A stretch of 64,000 nt of DNA, from NCBI GenBank assembly GCA_002633005.1, contig NMRA01000224.1, positions 459,642-523,641 on the forward strand, given 5' to 3'. Each line of letters opens with the position of its first letter. Position 1 is the first letter of the stretch. The stretch is from Phoronis australis. Lineage: Eukaryota > Phoronida > Phoronidae. The notes beneath the pieces are model-generated. The model did not search any database and was not told where the DNA came from. It saw nothing but the letters and a program-made list of their open reading frames with translations. This document shows positions 25,632-35,918 of this stretch, one piece after another. A program made the position numbers and the translations under genes.

Positions 25632-25754
25632 CTGAGACCGTTTTTTATAGTATCCACTTTCGTAAGCGTCTCGCGAGAGTCCAAAATCGCATAATTTCGC
25701 AACCATGTTGTCACATATGAGGATGTTGCGAGCGGCTAAGTCTCTGTGAAGGCA
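25632..25754 (-). CDS. RTK exon: catalytic loop and activation loop
   Basis: This 123-nt exon (acceptor ttccaattccag, donor gtaagtt) is phase 0 to phase 0. It encodes CLHRDLAARNILICDNMV, then AKLCDFGLSRDAYESGYY and KKRSQ. HRD Asp, the receptor-type LAARN, DFG and paired activation-loop tyrosines (Y-x-x-x-Y-Y) are all present, so catalysis should be intact. Y-x-K-R-S-Q before the next exon resembles RET. The assembly gap begins 17 bases beyond the acceptor. Confidence 0.96.
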
Positions 25755-25771
25755 CTGGAATTGGAAAAAAA

Positions 25772-26199
25772 NNNNNNNNNNNNNNNNNNNNNNNNNNNNN
25801 NNNNNNNNNNNNNNNNNNNNNNNNNNNNNNNNNNNNNNNNNNNNNNNNNNNNNNNNNNNNNNNNNNNNNNNNNNNNNNNNNNNNNNNNNNNNNNNNNNNN
25901 NNNNNNNNNNNNNNNNNNNNNNNNNNNNNNNNNNNNNNNNNNNNNNNNNNNNNNNNNNNNNNNNNNNNNNNNNNNNNNNNNNNNNNNNNNNNNNNNNNNN
26001 NNNNNNNNNNNNNNNNNNNNNNNNNNNNNNNNNNNNNNNNNNNNNNNNNNNNNNNNNNNNNNNNNNNNNNNNNNNNNNNNNNNNNNNNNNNNNNNNNNNN
26101 NNNNNNNNNNNNNNNNNNNNNNNNNNNNNNNNNNNNNNNNNNNNNNNNNNNNNNNNNNNNNNNNNNNNNNNNNNNNNNNNNNNNNNNNNNNNNNNNNNN
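25772..26199. other. Assembly gap 1
   Basis: 428 unknown bases lie in the RTK intron between the exons at 25754 and 26729. The flanking exons join in phase, so no coding exon has to be missing. Confidence 1.
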
Positions 26200-26728
26200 T
26201 GCATAGTCATAGAGCACACACGGGGCTTCAGCATCCACACACTTTTTGTCAGTTAGTTGACCCTGTTGACCGCAATTGTCCACGAATATAGTAACCTTAG
26301 GTCTTTTGGGAATTTGTGGCCACCTGTCGAAGACTTGCACCAGGGAAATTATCAGTAATAAGGCTTAGCTCGACGACGTATTTTGATAAAAATTCCATCT
26401 TTTACCATTTGTTTACATGCAGACAGCCACGCATGCGCAATTCAATCACCACTAGTACAGCAGCGACACCGCGAGGAGAATTCTCCGAATAGCCCCATTC
26501 TGAAGGGAGACGTAACATTTGCAATGGATTATGGGAAATCGATCGCGTGCAACCAGAGAACGTGAACTCAACAGCAAGTCTTAGCTGCCACGAGCATACG
26601 TCAAAAAGTCAATAACCTGGTTCGCCTGTGGTTATATCGTACACGTACCAGATATATAACACCCACACATTGTTACCAGCTAGGAATTATACATTTTATA
26701 AACAATTATAAAAATACATGTAGCTTAC

Positions 26729-26910
26729 TTTCATGCTCTCCAAATGTCCCATCCCTTTGGCTATTTGCCAAGTAAATGACATTAGATCTTTGTTATCCAT
26801 TAACATGGGGTAGGAATGGTCGCTTCGTCCCGCTATCAGATCTTTGTTTCTTAAATAATTGAGAAGGTTGCCATGCTTTGCATACTCGAGCACCATCATA
26901 AAACAACCAC
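26729..26910 (-). CDS. RTK exon: kinase hinge, insert and helix E
   Basis: This 182-nt exon (acceptor tattttgtgacag, donor gtaagc) is phase 1 to phase 0. It encodes the hinge GGCFMMVLEYAKHGNLLNYL, a short kinase insert (about 20 residues including GRSDHSYP) and helix E, MSFTWQIAKGMGHLESMK. The L-E-Y-A-x-x-G-N-L hinge is shared with FGFR-like receptors. It splices in phase to the HRD exon on the other side of the assembly gap (25772-26199), so the gap lies wholly in the intron. Confidence 0.95.
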
Positions 26911-26954
26911 CTGTCACAAAATACAATTAATGATTAAACTTGTTCTAGCTAGGC

Positions 26955-27113
26955 AGTGGCGGATCTAGGGAGGGGGGCCATGGATCACCAAAAATTCTCC
27001 CAGATTCCATTCGGCAATTGGGAAGTGCGAATGTCTGACGGGCAAAATCCTGGCTAACACTTTGCCCAGCCCCCCCCCCCCTTATCCTTAAATCCTGGAT
27101 CCGCCCTTGCTTG
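26955..27113. mobile_element. CAGTGGCGGATC-type MITE copy
   Basis: The ends are CAGTGGCGGATCTAGG and, inverted, CAAGGGCGGATCCAGG. The middle matches the same family at 12.5 and 14.2 kb in the opposite orientation (ATTCGGCAATTGGGAAGTGC, then a long C run). It abuts the 3' end of the second LINE. Confidence 0.65.
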
Positions 27114-27117
27114 GAAA

Positions 27118-28265
27118 AGAAAGTAAGTATGTAAATACGTAAGTAAGTAATTTTTTATTATAGTGACATGTGTTCAAATGGATTTAAACAATAAATAGGT
27201 AACAAAACAGGAACACCCAGCCCTCCACAAGGCTTATATATCACTTTAGATACATGACAAACAAAAAATAAAACAATTGTACACGCATTGCAAGACGACC
27301 AAAAAGAGAACAAAGTGATAAGAGTGATAACACAAAAATGAATTTTTCCTTACTTCTTAAATATTTTTGATGAAAACTGAAGTTTTTCCGATATTATTTT
27401 TTGCATAATTGTAATTAATTTATTTCCACAGCTTTCTGCAAGAAATCGTGGATATTTGATTTCAACTTGACAGTAAAAGGTGTTTCTGGCATCTAAGAAA
27501 AACGGACAGAAAATGTACTTCAGTTTCGACCCAACCAGAGTGACAAAGACAGCAAATTCTACCATCAAATTCCAGAAAACGAACACGCCCAACCTCAACC
27601 AATAGCTGTAGGGTTCCGGTTCTAATTTGAGCAAGAATTGACCTACAGGGCCGAGTTAAGTCCAACTGCACGTAAGGCTCAACTTCAAAAACATTCGTCA
27701 TCAAAACATAGGTTCTTAACTTTGGTTTCGAACGGCATTCAAACAACCACTTATTTCAAGCCAAATCATGCAAAATATTCTTACAGTGAGAAAGATTAAC
27801 CGAGCGTAAGTTATGAAAACAATCCGAAATCCCTAATTCTTCAAATATGTTCAAAACTTCAGAAGGCCAATTATTAGAACAGGTAGTGTAGTCCCACCAA
27901 AATATTCGATATGCTAGTCTATCTTCCTCGAAATTAATAACACGATTCCACATTCTCAAAAGCTCAATTTTCCGCCTAACACTGGGGAATGCCCACCCCA
28001 TGTCACCCACAACAGCATGATTAGAAGCGAATTTGTGAACGCCCAAGAAAAACCGCTAGGCCCAATTCTGAATAACATCATAATCTTGTAAACTAGAGTC
28101 CCCCGGACACCTACACAATAGTCGCTAACAGGCACAACACATGCATTCCATAATGTAGTGAATGTTCTGTACCTCATATTTTTATTCTTTTTAAATTTAT
28201 TAATGTAAACGCCCAAAGCTCTTCCGGCAGATTCGAACAGAGTTTTAGCAGTTTCAGAAAACACC
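27118..28265 (-). mobile_element. Second LINE family, 3' portion
   Basis: This is the minus-strand C-terminal part of a non-LTR element, in three frames. The first is KKNKNMRYRTFTTLWNACVV with VSDYCVGV (28264-28050). The second is VHKFASNHAVVGDMGWAFPS with MWNRVINFEEDRL (28046-27756). The third is a knuckle region with KPKLRTYVLM, RSILAQIRTGTL and CCLCHSGWVETEVHFLSV (27746-27462). These are characteristic of the post-RT region of many invertebrate LINEs. The 3' end runs through AT-rich UTR to TTACTTACTTACGTATTTAC at 27118-27160. It is truncated at 28265. Confidence 0.75.
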
Positions 28266-28320
28266 TATTATTGAAATCTCTTGTTCTATTTTCACCGACC
28301 TCTTGTCTATTTACACTGTC

Positions 28321-28362
28321 ACGACGTTTCGGTCGGTCTATTCTCCGGCCATCGTCAGGTGT
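28321..28362 (-). ncRNA. Hammerhead-like motif near tRNA-like segment
   Basis: On the minus strand it reads CACCTGACGATGGCCGGA ... ACCGACCGAAACGTCGTG. CTGACGA fits the CUGANGA box and CCGAAAC the second box, but the stem between them pairs poorly. Same 3'-region signature as the other Penelope tails in this window. Confidence 0.35.
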
Positions 28363-28409
28363 TCTCGTGTTCTTAGAAGAACGAGCACGGATATGCGGTA
28401 CACTCGTGG

Positions 28410-28497
28410 TGTGAATTTTGTCCGAAGCAGGATTTGAACCCACGACTTCTGAAACTTCAGATAATTTGAGTCCAGCACCTTAACCATTCATCCATTT
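28410..28497 (-). repeat. tRNA-like segment (probable SINE head)
   Basis: On the minus strand the segment has an A-box-like TGGTTAAGGTGCTGGACT and a B-box GGTTCAAATCC at tRNA spacing for a long-variable-arm tRNA (Leu/Ser type). The acceptor stem does not pair, so it is not a working tRNA. With the downstream hammerhead-like motif it looks like a tRNA-headed SINE. Confidence 0.5.
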
Positions 28498-28514
28498 ACT
28501 TAGAGGGAATTTTA

Positions 28515-28865
28515 TTATACTTCAATAACCTTCCTAAGTAGACTGAGCCCGGTGTCACTAGGTTGTTTGCTTGGCTGACTGAAGACGTTGCCTTGTACTT
28601 TCATGCACATGGCTTCTTTGATCTTTCTCTTGGTCCAAGCTGTTTCACTGTCAAGAATTCGGATGTTATTCCACTGGATATTGTGTTGTTTCGACCACAT
28701 GTGTTCTGTTACTCCATGATGAGTTATTACCCTCTCTTATGTTCAGCAATTCTTGTCTCCAGTGGCCTTAATGTTTCACAGATATACGATTCACCACATT
28801 CACATGGGATTTCGTAGATGACATTTTTCTTTTCCCCATGTCAGTTCTTGGTTTGACTTTTGTCA
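28515..28865 (-). mobile_element. Penelope-like element, GIY-YIG remnant
   Basis: On the minus strand: EIPCECGESYICETLRPL with ETRIAEHKRE (GIY-YIG core, Y-I-C in place of Y-I-G), then HNIQWNNIRILDSETAWTKR and KIKEAMCMKVQGNVFSQPSK. These are the conserved C-terminal blocks of Penelope-type nuclease domains. A stop splits the two. It abuts a tRNA-like segment on the 3' side and element B on the 5' side. Confidence 0.75.
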
Positions 28866-28871
28866 GTCACC

Positions 28872-30345
28872 ACTTGAGACTGGGCAAAATTTGTGCCTCA
28901 ATGACTGAACAATTGACTAATGGGATAAAATGTTGCTTCTTTGCATAATACACCAGAAATACGCTATACAAAAACAATTTAGTTGAATGATCTCTGTGAA
29001 TGTGCACACAGAATATAAAAATAATAGGTTATTCTGACAGTGTTTAGCAAACACTATGAAAAAATGATCAAAGTATGTAAATTCTATGACTAAATCAACA
29101 AATACAATTCACAGCTCACACTTTTTTAATACAAAAGTAAAACGAAATAACGAGGTTGGAGAAGTTGGCGGTCTATTTAAGGTTGACCTGTCAAAGAACT
29201 ATCCATTGTTATGCAGTCAGTGTTGCTGATGTTACTACAGTTGTCACGACTGCCCATTTCTGTACAGTTTAACTCAGCATTGCATCACAAACTCAGTTTC
29301 CCTGCACACGCGTTCTTTTTGCACTACCAGCATATATCGTTTAGCACTGCCAATGGAGCTGTGGGCATTGCCTTCCATTTAAACTACAGAGCTCCATCGC
29401 CAAGGAGACAACTGTGGCCGATTAAAGAAGGTACGGTACTGCACACTGGTGATTCGCCAGCGTGCAATGAAGGGTTAAACACTGAGACCTTGTTTGGAGG
29501 CAGGCAGGATTTAGGCAAATGTTTGATTCAAAACATGTTATAATGGGCTGTTTTCATTTGTGTGTCACTTTCGTCTCTCTTAGTTGGACACAACTGCAAC
29601 AATGAGTAACTTCAACAGTCGTTTCTTAAGATGGCCTGTCCAGATAACTTCATGCACACCAGCTTTCTGAAGAACAGCTTCAAAGTCTTGCTTTAGTTTT
29701 GAAAGGCAAAAGACATCTCCGTGTGTTAGAAGCTTTGATTCAATGAACTCCAAACAAAATTGTAGAAAAACATCTCTGAAAACTGTGGATTCTTCACTCT
29801 TCACAATCTTCGTCTTCCTATTTCTTTTAGCATGATGATCTGTGGTACTTGGCTTCCTAAGCCACAAGGTCTTCATCTTTGAATTTCACTTGCATATTTA
29901 GGTCTCCAAACTGAGCTGTTGCTAAGTTGCTTGCGATACAAGTCCAACTGAGAAAACTGTAACACTAATTTAACATTTAACTACGCGCGAGTTGGCATGC
30001 ATTTTTTTCAGACAGTCGTATCCGGAATTGATCCACTCCCACCAAAACAAATTTACACGCCGTCTGATCTGCTGCCTAAAAATGTTGACCGTCTAACATT
30101 AGATTAGTTGTTGCAACTGAAAATAAGTCAGCTGACATACAACTGCAGTGACTGAAATTTAATTTCTTTTAATCATTAGGCACTTCAATTTCATTACCAT
30201 TACAGCCACCTAAGTAATTAAAGTTTATGAAAAATTGAGAATAGGTTCCCCCTGTCCCAAGATTAAGGCGGGGGATAAGGGCCTCGTGTTGACTGCAACC
30301 ATCTACTCCATTTAACCTTCTCAAAAATTTTTGACTTAAAGTCCT
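28872..30345 (-). mobile_element. Element B, truncated copy 1
   Basis: This is a minus-strand copy of about the region 56385-57970 of the full element. The same helical domain (SEESTVFRDVFLQFCLEFIE, 29580-29876) and the Cys-rich tail region (29211-29543, read on the minus strand) are present. Similarity stops abruptly at about 30345 (near the AAAGTCCTTCTCTCAAACTG side) and at about 28872, so both terminal repeats are lost. It has point differences and a few small indels against the other copy. Confidence 0.7.
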
Positions 30346-31854
30346 TCTCTCAAACTGCCCATGTGGTTCCAGTATCCGAAAATACTTACTACATAAAATC
30401 ATATTTTCGACACCCTTTCTTTATATTCTTTTCGCCTTTCTTACCAAAAGCGATTTTTGAACAGTATTTGACCTTTCTCTCTGAGCGTATGATTACCGGT
30501 TGTTATCGGTTATTTCCGTACCCACATTTCCGGCTCATCAGTTCAGGAACCTGTCCTGAAAGCCGCCATTTTTTCCTTGTAACTGAATGTGCTATCGCTT
30601 GCTCGAAAGTCTTCATTATTTTGTTTTGTTAGTAATATCTCGTGATGCGTTTGCATATGTAGTGTATTTATAGTTTGTAGTTAGTGGTCGTTGATGTTTT
30701 TTAGAATGTTACAGGTACTTAGTATGTTAAAATAGCATTGGTGTCTGGTTCCTTACGAAGGCCGGTCGAACCTAGGAACCAATATGGGTCGAACCTATTT
30801 TTTTCGGTTTTAATTTTTTTTCTCGTTTTGAAAAAGTACTTTGCTATCATCGGAAATGTAGTGCATTCTACTCAGTAAAAATCGAAAAAGTATCAAAATC
30901 GGGGCAAGCAGTGTAAAGTTATTGCAAGCTTTGTGGCGAAATTTGGGTCACTTTGTTTGGATCGCGTCGACCACATTGGAGGACAGCGGGATAAGTTACG
31001 AGTTTAAAACTTTGTGTAAATTGTTTTTGCGAACAAATTACGGTGAAATTTAGTTAGACATATCTTTACTTACTATTCTGTATGATTTAACAGTGTTCAC
31101 CAAATTTCAGCCTCGCAGTTGTTACTCATTAAGTGATAAATGTGCTCATAATTCCCGTTGGACTTCGTCTCATTTCTGGCGGCACCGACAACATGGCGAC
31201 CTTTGCTGAACTGAAAGGCATGTTCAATCGGTTACTTTGTAATTTGTGAAGATTTAACGTTGATACATTTTGACAAACGTTGCTACAAATAAGAAACTTT
31301 GTTCAATTTTTGTGTTTTTTGTGCAAAAATATAAGATATATTCGAATTAGTTTACTGTAAATTTCCCATTCAGGTGATCTTATACTAAGCTAGAAAAATA
31401 GTTGAAATAATTTTGAAATGGTTTTTTGTTTGACTGTCAACTGCTGTTCAAGACTTGATTTGGTGTCACAAAATGATTCACGTTTTTCTAAATTTTAAGT
31501 CTCCATTGCTTTCAAGTCATGTTTTGTAACTTATTGCTTCTTAATTCAGGTTATCAAGTCAACAATATGAATAATCTTGATTTGAGAAATAAGCTATGTT
31601 GGATTGTGAAGCGTCAAGCCTCTAATTCTTCCTCCTTGCAACTTCTTATTTTTTTAAATGATGCTTGTCAAATTCTGGTGTAAGGAAACACTATTCCGTC
31701 ACCATGGTAATAGTTACATGTATGTCCACTTTCATATCATCGAAACTGTTGCTGTTGAATAGTGTTTGCAATGCTAAATGTTGCACATTTGGGTTAATGA
31801 ATAAAAAATGATAACATGTTGTATTGGACTTGTCATACTTATGTGCTCGAACGA
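30346..31854. other. RTK intron, nothing identified
   Basis: AT-rich intron sequence between element B copy 1 and a MITE. No exon of the opposite or same strand recognised. Confidence 0.45.
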
Positions 31855-32075
31855 GCCCCCTTTTTGGAGAACTGGAAAAAGGTCTGCCTCAGTCACAGAA
31901 GTACGAATTCCGAAAAAAGTAGAAAATGAGACCATATTCCACTAGAAGACAGGAAGTACCGAAATTTAGAGTCTGCAATTCATAGCTCTGAACATACCCA
32001 CTGAATCTTATAGTAAAAGATAGACATTCCCAAAAATTCCAGCCCCCCCCCCATTCTTTTAGGCTTGGTGCGCTC
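31855..32075 (+). mobile_element. GAGCCCCC-type MITE, copy 3
   Basis: This plus-strand copy reads GAGCCCCCTTTTTGGAGAAC, then internal blocks such as GGTCTGCCTCAGTCA, and ends TTCTTTTAGGCTTGGTGCGC. It has a 9-base C run before the end. Confidence 0.6.
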
Positions 32076-32925
32076 ACACAAATCTGGGAAAGTCTCTATT
32101 GAAAGCCAACAACTTTGCACAGTTCGCCAGAAGCCTCGTTTGAGCGAGCGCTGTGGCCAGCGACCAGTTAGGCCTAAGGGTAACCTTGGCGCAAAGCTGT
32201 ATAGGTGACTGAGGCTAACTAAGGTCTGCCGCGGCAGTGTGACACAGGACTAACCAGACTGTAATTTCATGCAAGTGTCTAAAACTACCATTGAATATAT
32301 GCAGCATTTATGATTTGACCATTTTACTTCGATAAAACAGCTTGCAACCGCATGCATTTACCGTTCGCCAGTGTCTGGTCTCGATCCGCACCGCCGGGGG
32401 CCGATAGACTGCGGTCCCGAGTCTGGCAAAATAATTTCTGTCAAAATTTTTTCGCCACATTTCTTCAGCAAATTCGATAAAATTGTTCGTAGTTTGATTT
32501 TATTAAAATTAAGGCGCGCTGTCGATTATTCTATCCCCGATTGCTGGCTGGTAACAGTACAGGCGCTGCTGCAGTCGCACTGACGGCGTTTTCTCGGCCT
32601 GGGTTCCTGAATGAATTGTATTTCCGGGTTCGCGGCAAGTTCAAAATGGCGATGGTTCTTCGGTGCGAATCGTGAGTGGCGCGTTCATTTAAACTTTTTT
32701 CGAGTACGGATCTTGTATTAGTTATAGGGTAAGTACTTCTTGGATCCTTATAACATCCTCTAACCATGTAATAAGGGTTAACAACTCGTGAGAGAAGGAC
32801 TTTAAAGTGCTTAAAATCACATGCACAGTATCACGCCTTATGATTATCCCCTGGCGCAAGAAGTGTCAATGTGGTAACTGAACAAAGGAGTGTTCAAAAA
32901 ACAGGATTGCAGAAGTATCTGTTTA

Positions 32926-33090
32926 TAGTCCGGTCCCTTAGCAGCCAAAAACCCCAAAACATTTACAACCCGGATTAAAGCACCAAACTTGGCACACAGG
33001 TCCTTTGACACACGCTGAATCTCATGGGGGTCAGTTGCCCGAAATTTGAGGCCAAGGTCAAGGTCAAATGAAGGTCAAAGTTCATAAAGT
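32926..33090 (+). repeat. Element A left terminal inverted repeat
   Basis: The left arm starts TAGTCCGGTCCCTTAGC and contains TTGGCACACAGG, ATCTCATGGGGGTCAGTTGC and the triple GGTCAA block. Each has a counterpart in inverted order at 42110-42270. Arms differ at roughly one base in five, so the insertion is not recent. Confidence 0.75.
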
Positions 33091-34528
33091 CAAATTTTTT
33101 GAAATGGCTCGACAGGTAATATCAGCTTCATTACTGTTTCAGATGATTATCAGGAAGCTTTTTTAAATTCAAATTATTGTTGAAAACTTGTACACATAAG
33201 TTAAATGCAAAAAAAAGTGATTTTCAGGATACTTAAGACGGTAATTAACATAATTAATAGAGCATGTATATTTTCGATGAAAATAAGTCTTTTTTGTTTT
33301 CTCCCGCTGAGAAAAACTGTCAAACTGGCATAATTTTGCATTAAATCAACTCCAGCATGGTTTATCTTTAAAAGAAATTCATTTTTGGATGTCTTTGTGA
33401 AAAATATTTGCGGTTAATCAAGTAACAAATCGTCCGAGATTACAGGAAATCGGACATCTCCCCGCTACATTTCAAGGGACAATTGTAGAAACTTTTATCA
33501 TCATTTTTAATTTTATCATAGCTAATGGTAATTTTTTCAATCAATGTGTAGTTACATTTTGGTTTGAAGTTGATTGTGACATAAATTAAACCAATTAAAG
33601 TAATTAAGGTAATTTAAGGTTTCCAGTAGGACAAAATAACAAAGCAGGTTTTACTTCTATCACAACTCAGACAGACTTTATATATCTGAGATCACAATAA
33701 TGTGAAGTCCTAGCTGCACTAAAATTTAAAACAGGTCTAGGCATAATTAATTATGTTGAGGAACACATGTTATAAACAAAAGTCTAATTTTAAACTTTGC
33801 TTCCATGTAATTGTTTATGTCTAACAACTGAAGCTTAACCTTGCTCATCCAGACAACAGTATTCAAGCTCTGAGACTCACAGAATGTTGACATCCAGTTC
33901 ATTGTTCTTGTTATATTATTTGGAATGAGATTTACTAATTTAGGTAAGTACACTTTTGATTAACTATGTAAATAAATAAACATTCTATTCTGATTTAATT
34001 GATTGGATACAATACTTTTGGTAGACTCAAGCACATTGGATTTCATGTTTAAATCACTACAGTACCCATTCACATGCTGTAAGTGGTTTAATAAAACCTA
34101 AGAGTCCAATTTTCCGACAGCCCACTATTCTGATAAATAAACACACAAAAGTTACCCTTTAATTCCACAGTACCATATTCCAAAGGCCCCGTTGTTTGAG
34201 CAAGGCGCTACTCCAGATTCACTGACTAGTAAGTGCCTGACAACCCAATGTTCTAAAACGTTACCCTTTATCCTGAAAGCAGACGACATAACTACATTTT
34301 CTGAATAACAGGTCCCAGCCACAATAAATAAGAGTTCTTGCATGGGCAAAATTTTAGAACTGTTGTCTGTAGAAACTATGAATAAACATCTGGAACATTC
34401 GGCCGTTGGAACAATTTCTTTTCCTTGCTACGCGTGAACTATGCAAAATATTTATTTCCTACATGTTTTTGAAAATGTCCCTTTTCATAAAATAAAATGG
34501 CTACAAGGCTTTTCAGTTTCATTTTAGA

Positions 34529-35782
34529 ATGGCAAATAACAACGAAGATACTGAGTCAGTTATTGATTGGTTGAAATGCTGCATCTGTGGTCATGATGAC
34601 AGAACTCCACTCAGAAGCCCTGCTGAACGAACTGATGGGGGAAGTTTGGAAAGTTATGCGACATTTCTTCAAAATGTAGAAGAGTTCTATGAAATTGATG
34701 CTCTTCCAAGCCCAGTGCTTTGCTTCAGACGATGTAACGTGCAAGATATACTCCATCATAAAGCAAAATGGCATCAACAATGTCACGTAAAGTTTGCTCA
34801 TTCAAAACTGGAAAGAATAAGAGAGAGGGTTATCAAGCGCAAACGCAGCAACGTTGAATGCAGACAGTCAAAACGCCAGTCCCTGGACAAAAAGTCAAAT
34901 GCATGCATTTTTGCAACGGGACAAACGGTGAACTACACAACTGCTCAACCTTACAGTTAGACTCCAGCCTACGAAAGATGGCAGCAGGGATGAATGATGA
35001 AGCCTTGCTTGCAAAGTTGTCTGGGGGAGACTTTATTGCAATTGAAGATTGCTATCACAACAAATGCTTAACTTATTTCAAAAATCTATACAGAAGTAAA
35101 ATCAGAGAAAATGAAGAAAGCGACTTCAGTAGAAATCTGAAGCTATCACAAACTTGCCAAACCCGTGCATTCTCGGAACTTGTATTGCACATTGAAAACA
35201 AAGTTGAAGATGGAATTTGCATGCATAAGCTATCTGAACTGCACAGCTTGTGTGAACATCGTCTTTCTGTTTTGGGTCTACCTATATCGGTGAACAGGTC
35301 AAGGCTGAAATCACAACTGCTTTCTCATTTTGGCAATGATTGCAAAGAACAAGTTGATGGAAATATGTATTGCTTGTTTTCAGCAGTGGTATTCAGAAGT
35401 TTCTCAAGTCGACACTTCTTGGCCAGCAAGAAGCCATTACAACACAACACATTGTCTCTAAACATCGGAGACAAATGTTTGAACACCAATCATTCAAGTT
35501 TTGCGGCTCTTTTCCAGAAGGATGCCAACCATTATAGGTCCCTGAGAGCCTTACTACATTCGTCTCCATGCTTCTTTATAGCAGTAATATAACCGATCCA
35601 AGCTTTGAACTTACTCAGCCATGTCTAACAATTAGCCAACTTATAATGTTCAATGCGAAGCAGTCTACTCCAACATTAAGTACATGTAAATCGCGTCACA
35701 CAAAGGCCCGTGAACCACCACTGCCCCTTTATGTGGGACTCAACATCCATGCCTCATCCCGAAGCAACAAACTGATCAATCA
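34529..35782 (+). pseudogene. Element A transposase-like protein, N-terminal part (broken)
   Basis: The start ATG at 34529 follows ttcattttaga. The first frame holds a zinc-finger-like module: CCICGHDDR near residue 17 and WHQQCHVKFAH near residue 89. One T appears missing from a T run at about 34905-34913. After it the next frame holds a second module of the same kind (CNGTNGELH ... YHNKCLTYF) and a long helical region to about 35370. A further frame change leads to CLTISQLIMFN and REPPLPLYVGLNIHASSRS, where the LINE interrupts at 35782. This large uncharacterised family occurs in many copies in marine invertebrate genomes. The fingers probably bind DNA (inference). Confidence 0.6.
35778..35782. 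repeat. Target-site duplication of inserted LINE, left copy
   Basis: AATCA here and at 38347-38351 flank the LINE. Removing the insert and one copy restores the reading frame ...KLIN-QFYEMG... of element A, which is good evidence for the insertion boundary. The match beside the A-tail is partly ambiguous. Confidence 0.6.
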
Positions 35783-35918
35783 CTGTCCGAAGACAACCTC
35801 AGTGCACTTATTATTCCAGAATACAACATTGCCTACCACACTAACGCCGGGAGTGGGTTGATCTTGTTTGTCCACAACTCCGTAAATAAAATTATACAAA
35901 CAATGAGTAACTGATGGA

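Noticed and set aside
25386-26340. Open frames spanning the Ns in gap 1 on both strands
   Set aside because: They are open only because unknown bases carry no stops; only the 25632-25754 exon is real.
26200-26345. Open minus-strand stretch beside assembly gap 1 (VTIFVDNCGQQGQLTDKKC)
   Set aside because: The exons on both sides join in phase (K then CLHRD), no kinase motif is present, and the frame has no splice signals.
28410-28497. Functional tRNA gene
   Set aside because: A and B boxes are present but the acceptor stem does not pair, so it is called a tRNA-like SINE head.
29211-29543. Plus-strand 110-codon frame conserved in two places (also 57324-57656 minus)
   Set aside because: It is the antisense of the element B Cys-rich tail region; conservation comes from the repeat, not from coding in this frame.
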